A stretch of 64,000 nt of DNA from Nemertoderma westbladi (lineage: Eukaryota > Xenacoelomorpha > Nemertodermatida > Nemertodermatidae): NCBI GenBank assembly GCA_032718475.1, contig JAUCBJ010004893.1, positions 62,001 to 126,000 on the forward strand. Reading direction: 5' to 3'. The first letter of the stretch is position 1. Each line of letters begins with the position of its first letter. The notes below the pieces were generated by a model, which was not told the origin of the DNA, did no database searches, and saw only the letters and a list, made by a program, of their open reading frames with translations. Positions 1 to 10,329 of this stretch are shown here, one piece after another. Position numbers and translations under genes: made by a program.

Positions 1-400
1 ATGTCGATCGCCTTCCCACTATACTCTGCCTCCTTGCCCTCCACCGTATCTCTTATAGCCGTAGTCATTATGAATAAGGACGACTTGGCCCACATGTTCT
101 GCACTACCATTTTGTACATCGGTATCTCCGACAGTTCTTCGTCGCCATTGTACCATAGGAAGCGCTGACTATCGCTGTCTTCCTCCGTCACACGGACTTG
201 GTTGAACATGCCTTCAATGTCGCATGTGAAGGCGTGCCTCCCATTTCTGAATCTCAACAGGACCTCTATCCCCAAGTTGTAAATGTTGGGCCTTCCAGCA
301 GATAGTCGTTTAGGCGCTTGCCATTCGTTTTGGCCGATTTGTTGACCACCATCCGCAGTTTACCCTTCTTTGGGTCCAAAGCCACGTGCAGTGGCAAATA
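1..400 (-). pseudogene. BEL/Pao reverse transcriptase N-terminal part, broken
   Basis: Translating the minus strand downstream of the gag-protease frame gives a recognisable Pao-clade RT start. Visible pieces are YLPLHVALDPKKGK, then KTNGKRLNDYLLEGP, then in another frame a stretch with FTCDIEGMFNQVRV, which is the Pao RT block holding the first catalytic Asp. A TAA codon at 399-401 separates this part from the upstream gag-protease frame. A one-base shift occurs near 288-292, inside the block that precedes the catalytic Asp. The FxDD-type catalytic box would lie left of the window. This copy is therefore not translatable as a complete pol. The call as BEL/Pao is firm; the lesions are seen directly but could be sequencing errors. 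Confidence 0.8.
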
Positions 401-2536
401 TTAGGTCCTGTCCGTGTTTAACTCGTTGACCGGTAACTCCACGGCCCACCTCTTTTCAACGTAATTCCTAATCGTTTTATGGATGTACTCATCCAGCGCC
501 TGTTTGTCCTCTACCGAGGTTCCGACCCTGGCCTCCTTCAATCCATCGAAGTCCTGCCACAGCAGCCTCTTAAGTTGCTCCTCTGCTCCTTTGTCTTCCA
601 TCTCTCTCATTGTGCCTGCGAACATGCACCCTGATGATTCCGACATGCTGAATGGGATTTTGGTCCTGATTGGGCTGCTAAAAGTCCATCCGAACGGCGT
701 GAGAATTGCCATCGGATCCCGCTGCTTATTCTCTCCGAATATGGTCCTTACTCTCTCGTGGGCCGTCGGACAATCCATACCGACTATGATGGATACTTTC
801 GAGACGTCCACTTCCGGTATTGAGAAATCAATATCGTCCAGGAACCAGTATTGCTCGACCTCGATCCTGGAGGGTCTCCTGGCATTTATATTAATCGATT
901 CTATAATCTGAATGGGGTCGATGGTCGCCCCATAATCACATCCTGGTGCTATTGCTGATATTTCGCACCTTCCCGTCCTCATCTCTAGGACCTCATCCTT
1001 GCTCGAGATAGTAGTTACTGCAATCCTACTTGGCCTCGTCTGTAACCCTATCTCGTCGGCCACCCAATTCTCCACCAGTGTGAAGGCTGCTCCGCTGTCG
1101 ACCAGCATCAATGTTGTGACTGATCGGCCGCCCTTTCCTGTTATCCTCACTGGTACTACCCCAAGTAGTTCTTTCCTCTTTCTTCTTGCTCCCGCCGTGC
1201 TTGTAGCCATAGTTTGGCCTCCAGTCTCATCGTCTCCTATCGGTGTTTCTCTACACTCTCCGAATCTGTGTCCTTCTACCACGCATCGATGACATAGTCC
1301 GTTTGTATCCGCATAGGCTTCCTGATCTTGTTTAGGCAATGCATGCCAATGCTTACAACTCATGGTCTTATGGGTTCCATCCCTATGCAATTGACACTCG
1401 TATCCTGGATTGTAGCGTTCCCTGTATAGCCCATCACGTATCGCGCGTAGATTCATATCTACTGGTTTAGTGTTTTGGTTATTTGGACTCGGCCTACTGG
1501 GTGTGTTGGGATTATATTTGTTTGTGTTGTTATTTTGTTTCTGTCCCTGCCACGGTGTGGCCCTACTCCCATCTAACTGTGGACTTGTAGTCCCCTGTGT
1601 GGCCGCATGTGGTAGCGACTGTCTCACTCTCGGGAATGGATCTGCCGGATTGTGTTCGGGTTTTAGCCTGTTGTATTCAGCTTTCGGCGCCTTCCCCAAA
1701 CTATCCTTACTGTAGACTGGGTCTGTAATCAACTCCACTTCGTAATTGAGGAAGTTCAACATTTCCTCTAGGCCCAGTTCTGCACCTTTCTTCTCCCGGG
1801 TGGAGAAGGCAATCTTCCTCCATTTGTTCCATAGCCAGATTGGTAGTGCCTGCACTATCGTGGTGATGTTATTCGATGCGTTGAGCTCGTATGGCGCGTC
1901 CAAGGTATTTAGCACGATTAACGCCTTCTCGACTTTGTTCGCGAAAGCCTTTATACTGACAGGGTTATCCTGTAGGCCACCCGATGTTATTCCCCTCAAG
2001 GTCTGCCGGATGATCTTGGCAGGGTGTCCGTATTCCCTGTCTAGGGCCCGCCATGCAGTCGTGAAGCCACCCTCAATACCTTGATACTGCCTCACGATAT
2101 CGTACGCAGGGCCCACCGTGTAAACTTGTAAATATTTTAGGCACTCCACCTGCGTCAGATTCTTAGTTAATATTTCATTACTGCACATGCGTCGGAATTG
2201 CAGGTATTCTTCCTGTCTGCTCCCGTCGAATTTGAATGGCTCAACTGGTGGTGACTCGATCCTGGTCTTGAGCGCATCGATAAGTGTTGCCATTCCCATC
2301 GCCTGTGCTTCCAATGGGTTCGAGGGATGCTGTACAGACTCTTCTGTTGGGTGCGGTTCGCCCGTCGGGCCTGTTGATTTCTTCTGTGTCGGATATATCA
2401 TTGGGGGTAACGGCCCCCTCCATATCTCCATGTCACACGATCTGTTCTGGTCCAGGGGGTTCGATGTTCTTATTTTTGGTTGAGTGTATTGCTGATATTG
2501 TAATGGGGGAATGTCACCCTGCCCCCCCCCCCCCAC
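401..2536 (-). pseudogene. BEL/Pao gag-protease ORF (711 codons)
   Basis: This is the longest open frame of element A. The N-terminal third carries a DUF1759-like gag domain (PFKFDGSRQEEYLQFRRM, then a helical segment with W-x-ALDREYG). A Pro/Asn/Gln-rich linker follows. Next is a Cys/His segment (GLCHRCVVEGHRFGEC) of zinc-knuckle type CX2CX4HX4C. The retropepsin follows, with LMLVDSGAAFTLV as active-site loop and IIVGMDCPTAH as the flap/second-half signature. The frame ends just after the start of the pol linker, where TAA (399-401) cuts it from the RT. The nominal first codon lies inside a poly-G run, so the true start is upstream in another frame. As retroelement Gag-Pro it would form particles and process the polyprotein. 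Confidence 0.85.
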
Positions 2537-2595
2537 CCCCCACCGGTGTTGTGTTTGGTATTGGGGTTGATGTTAATATATTGGGGCCCACACGT

Positions 2596-3090
2596 CTATC
2601 GGCAATAACCCCCCCCCCCCCCCTCCCCTGGGTATATGTTATGTCCCTGCATATTATAGTCATACTGGTGTGCAGGTACCGGTATAGGCCTATCCACTTC
2701 TTGCCTACCTACTGGTATATACGCCGCGACTTCCGGATCTAATCCCGTTGTTTGCGCTACCCTATCGCCTACACTATCTCTTCCAGCATGGCCTATAGTA
2801 TGTGCAGTAAGGCCTACAGTATGTCCTGCAGTCTGCCTGTGCCATTCTGGACAGAAGTTTAATCTTCTCAAATATTTCATGGAGTCCTCCCCGCGACCAC
2901 CGTACTCTCGATCAGCAACTATATCCCGTCGGGAAGTTTCTTTTCGATCCACTCTCCTGTTCTCGTCTCCGCACCAGTACATCCTGTACCCCCCTCCTGG
3001 TGTGTGGTATATCACACCAGGCTGCATCTCTCCGGGGCAACGGCAATCTCCCGGAGTTCGACCCCACTGACTCTCTAACTCCATCTCCAC
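2596..3090 (-). pseudogene. BEL element A gag N-terminal segment (164 codons)
   Basis: The open frame lies immediately 5' of the gag-protease frame on the same strand and is separated from it by poly-G runs on the coding strand, which also change the frame. The product is Arg/Gly/Tyr-rich, with charged blocks (DENRRVDRKETSRRD) and a Gly-rich end. I recognise no domain. Position and strand suggest it is the frame-broken N-terminal half of the same Gag. An independent gene is less likely because it starts and ends at homopolymer tracts. Confidence 0.45.
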
Positions 3091-3398
3091 TACCGACGGT
3101 TCACTGTCCGTCCTTGCTCTCTGGTTGCACGTAGCAACGCTTCTTCTATTCTCTTCACTTCTTCTCTCTTCAGTGTAGCGATCCCGCTCATGGGATCTCT
3201 CTTCGACCTCTCAGTTAAACTCCACTGTTCTTCTTCTCTCTTCCGACTGATGTCTTCTCGCTCGCCCCTCCCGGCGTCAACACCTCTCTCTTTGCCCGGT
3301 TGGACGCTCTTGGGGATACTCGCAACCCCCCTACTATTCTCCGTCGTCGGGTGCCGTGGTTCACCTAACTCGCCCCGCGCATTATCTGCCGACGCCTG

Positions 3399-3725
3399 CG
3401 GACATTCTCTGCCCCCCCCCCCTTCTCGCCACTAATCTCTCGTGGTGGGGTGCCCATACCCCCCCCCCCCCCCCACTCGCCACTTCTCACTTCACTACCT
3501 CCTACTTCGCTTCTACGCACTTCTTGTGGGACATTCTCTGCCCCCCCCCCCCCCCCCCCCTCTCGCCACTAATCTCCCGTGGTGGGGCACCCTTAGCCCC
3601 CCCCCCCCCTCCCCCACTCGCCACTTCTTACATCACTTCCTCCTACTTCGCTTCTACGCCCCTCTTGTGGGACATTCTTTGACCCCCCCCCCCCCCCCCC
3701 CTTCACCACCTCCTACTTCGCTTCT
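3399..3725. repeat. Tandem repeat, about 130-bp unit, with embedded poly-C tracts
   Basis: Two full units and one shortened unit are visible. Each contains GGACATTCTCTG, a poly-C run of 10-20, CTCGCCACTAATCTC, CGTGGTGGGG, another poly-C run, and CTCCTACTTCGCTTCTA. Unit starts are near 3399, 3530 and 3670, and the third has lost its middle. The poly-C runs differ in length between units, as expected for slippage or for read-length error. Confidence 0.75.
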
Positions 3726-3739
3726 AGTCAACGCATTGT

Positions 3740-3935
3740 TTCTACTGCGGCTGGGTCTACTCACCCCCGCCTCTCCCTCTACCACTGCATGGCCTTGCAG
3801 GCTCCCATCGGGTTGACTCACCCCCGTTGCTCCCTGCCTAACTACGTGGCCTTGCAGGCTGCCGTTGGGGTGACTCACCCCCACTACTCCCTGCGTAGCG
3901 TAACTACGTGGCCTTGCAGGCTCTCTCTGGCCAGA
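3740..3935. repeat. Short tandem repeat, about 63-bp unit, three copies
   Basis: The phrase TGGCCTTGCAGGCT recurs at about 3790, 3849 and 3909. Each time it is preceded by a variant of CTCACCCCC..CTCCCT and a short spacer. The copies differ by several substitutions and a small insertion (GTAGCGTAAC) in the third. Confidence 0.7.
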
Positions 3936-3983
3936 CCACCTGTGTCCCTTGCGTTCGTATTAATAGCACCATTACTACTACCA

Positions 3984-4229
3984 TTACTTATTATCTAAAT
4001 TATTTAAATTATTTTGTTCAGAATCGGGATTATTATTCAGATTACTTTGTACATTTAAATTAGAATCATTATTTGAATTATTTTGTGTATTTAAGTTAGG
4101 ATTATTTGGATTATTTTGTATATTTGAATTTAAATTATTATTTGGATTATTTTGTATATTTGAATTTAAATTATTACTACCGGGTAAAAGATTATTTCCT
4201 GCAATGAAAGTTTGATTAGGGTTGTCCAC
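3984..4229 (-). pseudogene. Asn-rich low-complexity frame within element A
   Basis: This 81-codon frame is almost entirely Asn, Leu, Gln, Ser and Pro, with short repeats of the type LNSNIQNNPNN. The DNA is a diverged tandem repeat of about 33 bp (TTATTTGGATTATTTTGTATA). It may be a low-complexity linker in the N-terminal part of Gag, or simply an AT-rich minisatellite that happens to be open. No domain is present. Confidence 0.35.
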
Positions 4230-4255
4230 TACGGTACTATTAATATTAACTCCTT

Positions 4256-4600
4256 TTAATGTATTATTATTACCCCCCCCCCCCCCCCGCCCGTACGGTT
4301 ACACCAGTCCTGGGTCTGTCGTCCGGTGCCTGTAAGTGGGGTATTAACGAACGTTTCCATTACTTTGGGCTCCTCGTAAATACTACCCGAACCAGCCTCG
4401 CTCTCTGATAATCCCAACTGCGCCAGTTCTAATTGGCACTTTTGCTTAGCCTGGTATTGCATAAGCCCCCTTAACCGGGCATGCATGTCATCTCGCATAC
4501 GCATTCCTGCTCTCTCTCTTTCTCTATCCTCTCGCAAACTTTGGTTCGCTAATTCTATCTCTCTCACATCCCGCTCTCTGCACTCATTCTCTACTCTCAT
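4256..4600 (-). pseudogene. BEL element A gag N-terminal charged/coiled segment
   Basis: This 114-codon frame starts with highly charged, helix-forming sequence (ENECRERDVREIELANQSL) and continues with Arg/Met-rich heptad-like stretches. It ends in poly-Gly encoded by a poly-G tract on the coding strand (4275-4289). Coiled-coil segments in this position are common at the N-terminus of BEL/Pao Gag. Assignment to element A rests on strand, order and spacing, not on a recognised domain. Confidence 0.4.
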
Positions 4601-4711
4601 CTCTCGCTCTTTATGCTCGTTCTCTACTCTCGTCTCTCGCTCTTTATGCTCATTTGTCTCTCTCTCTCTTCTTGCTCTCTACAGTTCGTCGCCACCCTCT
4701 CAGCCCTCTCT

Positions 4712-5008
4712 CTACATTCCCTCGCCAACTCTCTCCCTCTCTTTCTCTAATGACGCAGTTCCCTCGTCCAACTGCCTCTCTAACTCCTTTTGGTCTAGCA
4801 CCACCATGTCTAGTTGACACGCCAGATCTATCTCTAACACCCTTCTTGCTTTTGCGGAGGATGTAGTGGACTTATCAGTTGCGACGGACTTCCGTCGCCT
4901 CTCTGTCCTACTAACTTTCCCCCGCTTTCTGGGGTTCTCGCTAACCGACGAGACCGAATCCTCGGGGGTAACCTCGGGTTCGCCCTCGTGCGGATCTGCC
5001 CAACCCAC
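4712..5008 (-). pseudogene. BEL element A gag N-terminal helical segment
   Basis: This 98-codon frame is acidic at first (EGEPEVTPEDSVSSVSE). It then has a basic patch (RKRGKVSRTERRRKS) that could act as a nuclear or nucleic-acid-binding signal, and ends in a coiled-coil-like stretch (LDQKELERQLDEGTASLEKE). Its upstream neighbour frame ends within the overlap at 5008-5010, so the two were probably continuous before a one-base shift. Confidence 0.4.
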
Positions 5009-5265
5009 TAACTTAATTCCCCTAGATCCACTAAGTAAGGCCCTACGTACACTATTTCAGGCTCCATAACCCCGGATCGCCACAATTCAAACAGTTCTGT
5101 GGCAATCCCCCTCGCTCTCTCACTCGCCAGTTTTCCCTGTCCAAAACGGACTAAATATCGAAAGTGTTTATTCGACTCACCTAGCCTTTGATGTAATTTA
5201 GGCTGGTCTACCTTTCTCCCTTTTCTGGCATCCTTCAGTAACTTCTTGGTGACGTTGTAAGCACG
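5008..5265 (-). pseudogene. Putative first segment of element A gag
   Basis: The minus strand is open from after a TGA at 5266-5268 to a TAG at 5008-5010, 85 codons without an ATG near its start. The product contains KKLLKDARKGRKVDQPKLHQ and FRYLVRFGQGKLASERARG, a basic helical sequence with a plausible gag N-terminal character. The overlap with the next frame at the TTAGTGG sequence suggests a small indel. No family match can be claimed. Confidence 0.35.
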
Positions 5266-5276
5266 TCATAGCCAAT

Positions 5277-6319
5277 CACTCGTCCCGACGTCCTCTTCGC
5301 TGACACCTCCCCCTCTCCTCATTCGGCATCGTACTGGCGGCCCCACCGTCGCTGTGCCGGTGGGCCATCCGTCGCCCTCGGCCTGTGGCTGGCCAGCGAC
5401 TTCGGTACGACTTCGGTACTTTGGTACGACTTCATCGTGCGTCGACTCGACTCTCCCTCATGGTTGATGGCCGCCCTCCGCTTGGGCCACCGGATCGTCC
5501 CTCGTCAGCGAATCCGGCGTCGCTGGCCAATACCGTCGCGTCGCGGCCTCACGGATCGTTTGGTTGGTGTCATCCGGGGTCCACGGCGGCGTCCTCTCTC
5601 CCTCAGATAATCGGGGCTCCATGTCACGCATCTTTTCTTTGCTTGTCTCTGACAGTCACAGTTTAGTTAGCAATTGGTAGTTTTAGACTGTGACGGGATC
5701 AAAGATCCCGCCCGGGTTGTTGAAGTACGCGTCACCATTCTGCTAGGGATTGTGCTACTGGCTTTGGCCGAAGCCGACTAGGAAAACAGTATGAGTTGCT
5801 GTTGTCTTTGATATTCATTAAGGTATGCGATGATAGCACAGATTAATAGATGCAGAAGATACAGACAAAATATTTACCGGTATGGTGGTGCCGATGACAG
5901 TCTAAAACTATTGCCGGTCTGCCCTAAATAGACTGAATAGCACAACTGATTGGTAAACCGGTATAGACTGCTAATATATGATTAACAAATTGAATATTGC
6001 TTTCACCTCTTACTCTACTTTCTTACTCTACTTTGGCCTTCTACCCAATGGATGCTTTCCTGTTCCCTATCACGTGCTTGCCTCCCCTCTATTGGCTAAT
6101 ATACTACTTGTCACCTTGGCACTCTTTGGGAGTGTTTCCCCTCCGCTGCTAGCCTTTACTAGCTGTATTCCCTCCGAGGTGGTTTGACCTCTAACCTTCC
6201 TTTCTATGTGGCTTCGGGGTTGTGTTGCCCCCCCCCCCCCCCCCCCCCCAATGTTGGTTGTGATACGAGATTGATATTGGTAATCTCATATCCCCAACAT
6301 ATTGCTAAAATGCCACTAG
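5277..6319. other. Non-coding region with a poly-C tract
   Basis: I see no convincing gene here. The stretch 5385-5470 holds a short imperfect repeat (CGACTTCGGTACGACTTCGGTAC). A poly-C run of 20 or more lies at 6230-6250. This region could hold the 5' LTR and leader of element A, but no matching terminal repeat lies within the window to prove it. Confidence 0.5.
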
Positions 6320-6362
6320 CCCATTTTCTGGTGGGTAATGAAGTGGAATTGCATCCGCTTAC
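6320..6362. repeat. Short dispersed repeat, copy 1
   Basis: The segment TTTTCTGGTGGGTAATGAAG and the bases that follow, to CATCCGCTTACA, recur almost unchanged at 21484-21526 in the same orientation. Only one or two bases differ over about 40. The length is too short to classify the parent element. Confidence 0.7.
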
Positions 6363-6363
6363 A

Positions 6364-6860
6364 ATAGAATAATTAGATAAGTCATATTGATGTACAGCCG
6401 TAATTAGATAGGGAAAATAAAATATACAAGTTCATTTATATTCAACCAATTTTATGCAGTATGTAGCCCTACTTACGTAATTTTATAATAAAACCTTAGC
6501 ATATTAATTTGCGGTGGCAAACTTTTATAAAACATGAATATGAATTTGCCGTTTCTTGATATCATTTGAATCTAATGTGTATTTGTGTTAATTTCATTTG
6601 TATTTCTTTATAAATCAATGTTGTACTAAATTAACGCATAAATTGTGCTTTAATAATCGCCAAATTAATATTACGGCAATGGACCTATAAGTCTACCGAG
6701 ACAGATTCATTACCATATATGGTAATGGTTTAGGGATTTTGAGAGGCGAAGAGCCATAATCCGGCTCTCTCATTGGTTTAGCTATTTAGGTTGGTTTAAT
6801 AGCAGTAGGAATTTGTTCGACCAATGGTTAAATCATTGCGTCTTTCCTTGCAGATTTGTA
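6364..6860. repeat. Dispersed repeat family X, copy 1
   Basis: This AT-rich segment matches 61108-61515 in the same orientation. Shared landmarks in the same order are TAGATAAGTC.TATTGATGTA, GTTAGATAGGGAAAATAAAA-like sequence, ATATGAATTTGCCGTTT, GTGCTTTAATAATCGC, GAGACAGATTCATTACC and CCAATG near the end. Copy 1 has about 90 extra bases after the first block. No long ORF is present. It could be an LTR or a non-autonomous element; the flanking genes do not decide this. Confidence 0.75.
6709..6726. promoter_or_regulatory. 18-bp perfect palindrome with a CArG box
   Basis: ATTACCATATATGGTAAT reads the same on both strands. Its centre, CCATATATGG, fits the SRF/MADS consensus CC(A/T)6GG exactly. 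The same 18 bp occur at the equivalent position of the second repeat copy (61366-61383), although the flanks have diverged. Binding is inferred only from the motif. Confidence 0.45.
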
Positions 6861-8063
6861 TAATTCTTCTTATGATTTTGTACTTCCGTTTGGTTGTAAA
6901 ATTGCTGATTTTCTTGCTGTAACTGTTTTGCTTTATGACTTTGAATATGATTACTGCTTAGACTGACTCTTGATTTTACTTATTCTTCGCAATGTAATAG
7001 ATCTAAATCAAAGATTTCTTTTCGACTGTCAGACTGTTTGTTATGCCTGTGCTGATATGGTAATTGCTTGCTTTAGCATGTTGGGCTAAGGGTACCGGTA
7101 GGCGTCGTGGGCGCACTGTTGGAAGCGACGGAAGGATTGGTGGAGGATCCAATATGTGGCAATACTGGTGTGGGCCGGTAGTTGTGGACAGGCAAATCAA
7201 GGTAGAGGTCCGGGGACTGGTCGTCATTACGGCTTTAGGGGCTGATGAACAGGATTTAGTCTCAGTGTTGTTTAGCTGTAGCGCTGTTTAATGAGTTTCG
7301 CTAGAAGGACCGCATTTAGCTTGGGTGTCCTTGGTTTATAACACTAATGCTACACTAATGCTACACCAGTTTGACTAATGCCACTAACGCTGTTAATGTT
7401 ATTGGTGGTTTACTGTTGTAAGCGCTGCTTTATGTTGTGCTGTTTTAGAAATTTGCCTGATTCTCGATTGTGATGTTTAGATAGGTGCTTTTTTCTTGAT
7501 TGTTTCTATTTCTAATATATGCTTGTTAATTGCTGTTAGGTCAAATAATACAGTATTTAGGCTGTTGCTAGTATAACTCAGTAGCGTAATTAATTAGTAA
7601 TACGCATTCTGGAATACTTAGTAATTAGTATGCAACTCTGTGTATTTGAGACACTGTAATTTACTTTAGCACTTAGAATAAAATTAAGAGTTTGAATGCT
7701 GCATAGCGGAGAATAGTTTGGGTAGATTACGTTTAGAAATACTTTAGGATATTCGACGCTAGGCGGTTATTTGAAAGTAGCGGGTCAGCAGATTTACAGT
7801 AGTAGCTAGGGTAGCGCAGTAGTAATATCGCTGAGTTAAATCAGCGCAAGGTCAATGTTTCGACAAAAGGGAAATTAATACCCTACCTTTTACATATTAA
7901 AATATTCTAACATTCGACATTGTTCCGCCTAGTAAACTGCCTGTATTTCTGTATGAAAATTGAACGCCGAGTGCTAAGACACCCCTACTCATATTAAGTA
8001 GCTTAGGAAGCCAATCAGATTTATTGTTTTGGTTATTTCTGTTTGACTTATAAATTAGGACCA
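6861..8063. other. AT-rich non-coding region
   Basis: I see no gene. Small open frames near 7003-7291 lack any domain and overlap on both strands. A doubled ACACTAATGCT phrase lies at about 7340-7365. The base composition is even and AT-rich. Confidence 0.5.
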
Positions 8064-8678
8064 TTAGCTCTCTGTTGGGATTTCAACAGTGAAAGCGAGG
8101 CACTTCTGGAGCTGGTGTGCTACAGTTGTAGCGCGCTCCAAGGTGTTACAACTCTTGAGGCCATCATCCACGTAAAAGTCCCCCTCCACTGTCCGAACTA
8201 CGCCTGGGTCAAATTTGTCACATTGGTCCAACGCTGCCTGCTTCATGGTGTACATGGTACAGTTGGAGCTGTCCCTGGCACCGAAAACTCTAACCTGAAT
8301 TTGGTAAGTTTCTGGCGAAAGATTTAAATTTCCATCTGGGTAACACAGGAACCTCAAACTGTCCTTGTCCCGCTCCAAAGCTTGAACCTGGTGAAACATG
8401 GTTTCTACATGTATTCCAAGATGTCGGTAATTCTTATGGTCTTCCAGTGATTGTTCTGGCACAGGTCCCAATAAATTACTAAAATCTTTCGTTGCTGCTA
8501 AGGTAAGACTTCTTACTGGAAGTAATGAGTGCTCGTCCTTGGTGTGTTCCGAGTTAGAAAGGAGGGTATCCAAGGTCAGCTTTACCCTTGTAATGGGTAT
8601 CACTCTCTTAACGTGCATGCAACTAACAGTGTACTGTACTGTCTTACCTTGACTCATGTTGGTGACTACTTTGGCCAC
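8064..8678 (-). pseudogene. BEL/Pao reverse transcriptase fragment B with internal deletion
   Basis: The frame begins with a protease-to-RT linker fragment and then jumps, after FSNLLGPVPEQSLEDHKNY, into the middle of a Pao-type RT. The RT part shows ALERDKDSLRFLCYPDG, then FGARDSSNCTMYTM, then the catalytic box FYVDDGLKS. The region that should join them, with the KPGK..RVVFD-type block and the first catalytic Asp, is missing. It breaks off after the thumb-proximal segment at about 8064. The sequence is clearly the same superfamily as 30273-31241 but is not a close copy. Confidence 0.8.
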
Positions 8679-8804
8679 CTTCTCGTCAATGTAGCTATGT
8701 GATGACGCAGAATCTAGAATGGTGTAGATACATTTGGTCCCTCTTGAAGGGAATGACGCTAAATTCCTTCAGCTGTTTTGCATGAGGAAAGTTATGAATG
8801 GCTG

Positions 8805-9143
8805 CTACTCTTCCCCCGTGTGAACGTAGAAGGTTTCATCCTCCATATCCTCATCTTCCGATAATCCTGATTGGTCGATATAGTCAGTGTAGAAGGTCTG
8901 AACCTCCCTAGGAGCGCACGCTTTATAAAGTGTGTCACACTTTACAGCTTTATCAGGATGTTGACATCTGAATCGTTTGGTGGGAGTGTTGAAGGTAATT
9001 TGGAGCAACACATCATGGTTGCATCCACATATAGGACAAGAAGTATCCTCATTCGGACAATCCTTTCTGACATGTCCAGACATCGTACTACTCCAACAAG
9101 AAGTTCCATGTGTGTGGGTGATTTGTGCGGGCCTCTTATGCAT
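8805..9143 (-). pseudogene. BEL/Pao gag zinc-knuckle region, fragment B
   Basis: The frame encodes a zinc-knuckle-like segment with spacing of CCHC type (CWSSTMSGHVRKDC), in which the second Cys is replaced by Ser. A second Cys pair (CPICGCNHD) follows, then an acidic tail (SEDEDMEDETFYVHTGEE). The acidic tail after a Cys/His cluster resembles the start of the BEL copy at 29141. It lies just upstream of fragment 8064-8678 on the same strand, so both derive from one element. Confidence 0.65.
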
Positions 9144-9560
9144 TTGCAGGCATTCCTCCCCCTTGCGTTGCAGTTGCCTAAAGGTTTAGGCAGCCATGTG
9201 TCTAATGTTTGGCCGTCTTCAGATAGATACATTAAAAACTACATGCCAAAGTCTATAGTATATTTTCAATGTAAATTAAAATACAAAACCAACATTTACT
9301 AAGTATCCTCATTCAGACAATCCTTTCGGACATGTCCAGGCATCGTGCACCTGCAACAAGAAGTTCCATGTGCGTGGGTGATTTGTGCAGGTCCCTTATG
9401 CGTTTGCAGGCTTTCCTCCCCCTTGTGTTGCTGTTGCCTAAAGGTTTAGGCAGCCATTTGTCTAATGTTTGGCCATCTTCAAATAGATACGTTAAAAACT
9501 ACATACTAGAGTCTTTAGTATATTTTCAACGTAAATTAAAATACAAAACCAACATTTACT
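9041..9560. repeat. 260-bp tandem duplication inside BEL fragment B
   Basis: Copy 1 is 9041-9300 and copy 2 is 9301-9560. Both start AAGTATCCTCATTC and end AAAACCAACATTTACT. They differ at scattered single positions and keep the same length. On the minus strand copy 2 still encodes an intact CX2CX4HX4C knuckle, whereas copy 1 has Cys to Ser. Confidence 0.9.
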
Positions 9561-10325
9561 GAGGATTTCTAAAGTTTTACAAATAAAGTTAAACTAATAA
9601 GTAACAAGTGAAATACAAGTTTACTATTAAGAAGTTTTACTAGAAATTATATTCGTAAGTAAGATTAGATTAAATTAGTGATAACTGAAGGGCAAATTGC
9701 ACCTTTTATAGCAAATCTGGGTGTGGAATCGCACTAGAACTTTCTATTCGTTCTACAACATTCTTTGAGCTCGCATTGGTCCAATAAATTATTTAGCACA
9801 TACAATTGGTCCTGCTAATAGGTTCTGTAAAGTGTACACACATTATTGTTTCAACCACTCGAATACAGATAGGTGGTATATTTAAATTTGAAATAAACTG
9901 CTACAAAATTACAAATTCGCTGAATGATATTTGAACACTGTACCTAATATATGCATGACCTATGGACTAACCTACTAGGCTACTGGACCATCAGATGTAA
10001 CTACGTAAAAATATGTTCGATATTGCGAGTACATAATTTTAGAGAAACTTAGAAAATAGTGAATAAAACGTCGTAATTTTAAAAATTTTTTACATAAACT
10101 TAACTACAAATGCTACTTAAATTTATACAAACTAAACTAAAAATGCTACTCAAATGAAATATTCCCACAGTAAGTAACTTGTTGTTGGGCACAGATTTTA
10201 CAAAGTCGGCAATGATGTCCAGGTGGGATCATACTGTGTGACCTACGGGTTGGAAGTCTGAGCCTCCAGGCTGGAGGTTTCAGGCCCATCGTTAACAGCG
10301 GTACAAGTTCCATGCATTCAAGATA
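9561..10325. other. AT-rich non-coding region
   Basis: I see no gene. AT-rich sequence lies between BEL fragment B and the Gypsy remnant. The 61-codon minus frame at 10146-10331 overlaps the decayed end of the Gypsy element and has no independent support. Confidence 0.5.
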
Positions 10326-10329
10326 AAAC

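Larger units (their letters stand above)
1..5276 (-). mobile_element. BEL/Pao LTR retrotransposon A, degenerate, 3' part outside window
   Basis: This is a minus-strand run of gag, protease and reverse transcriptase pieces in the order expected of BEL/Pao. The order from right to left is gag N-terminal fragments (5.27-2.6 kb), a DUF1759-like gag domain, a Cys/His-rich segment, a retropepsin with a DSGA motif, and the start of the Pao-type RT, which leaves the window at position 1. Several frame breaks lie in or beside poly-C tracts (2521-2534, 2611-2623, 4275-4289). RNase H and integrase, if present, lie beyond the left edge. No LTR could be delimited. The BEL assignment comes from the gag, protease and RT motifs; the 5' limit is inferred. 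Confidence 0.8.

Noticed and set aside
483-2742. Plus-strand frames opposite the BEL gag-protease (for example 483-911, 1470-1715, 2284-2742)
   Set aside because: They are antisense shadows of the minus-strand coding frame and have no domain.
3356-3816. Pro-rich plus-strand frames
   Set aside because: They are translations of poly-C tracts in a tandem repeat.
7003-7291. Overlapping frames on both strands
   Set aside because: Short, no domain, no splice context; both strands open equally.
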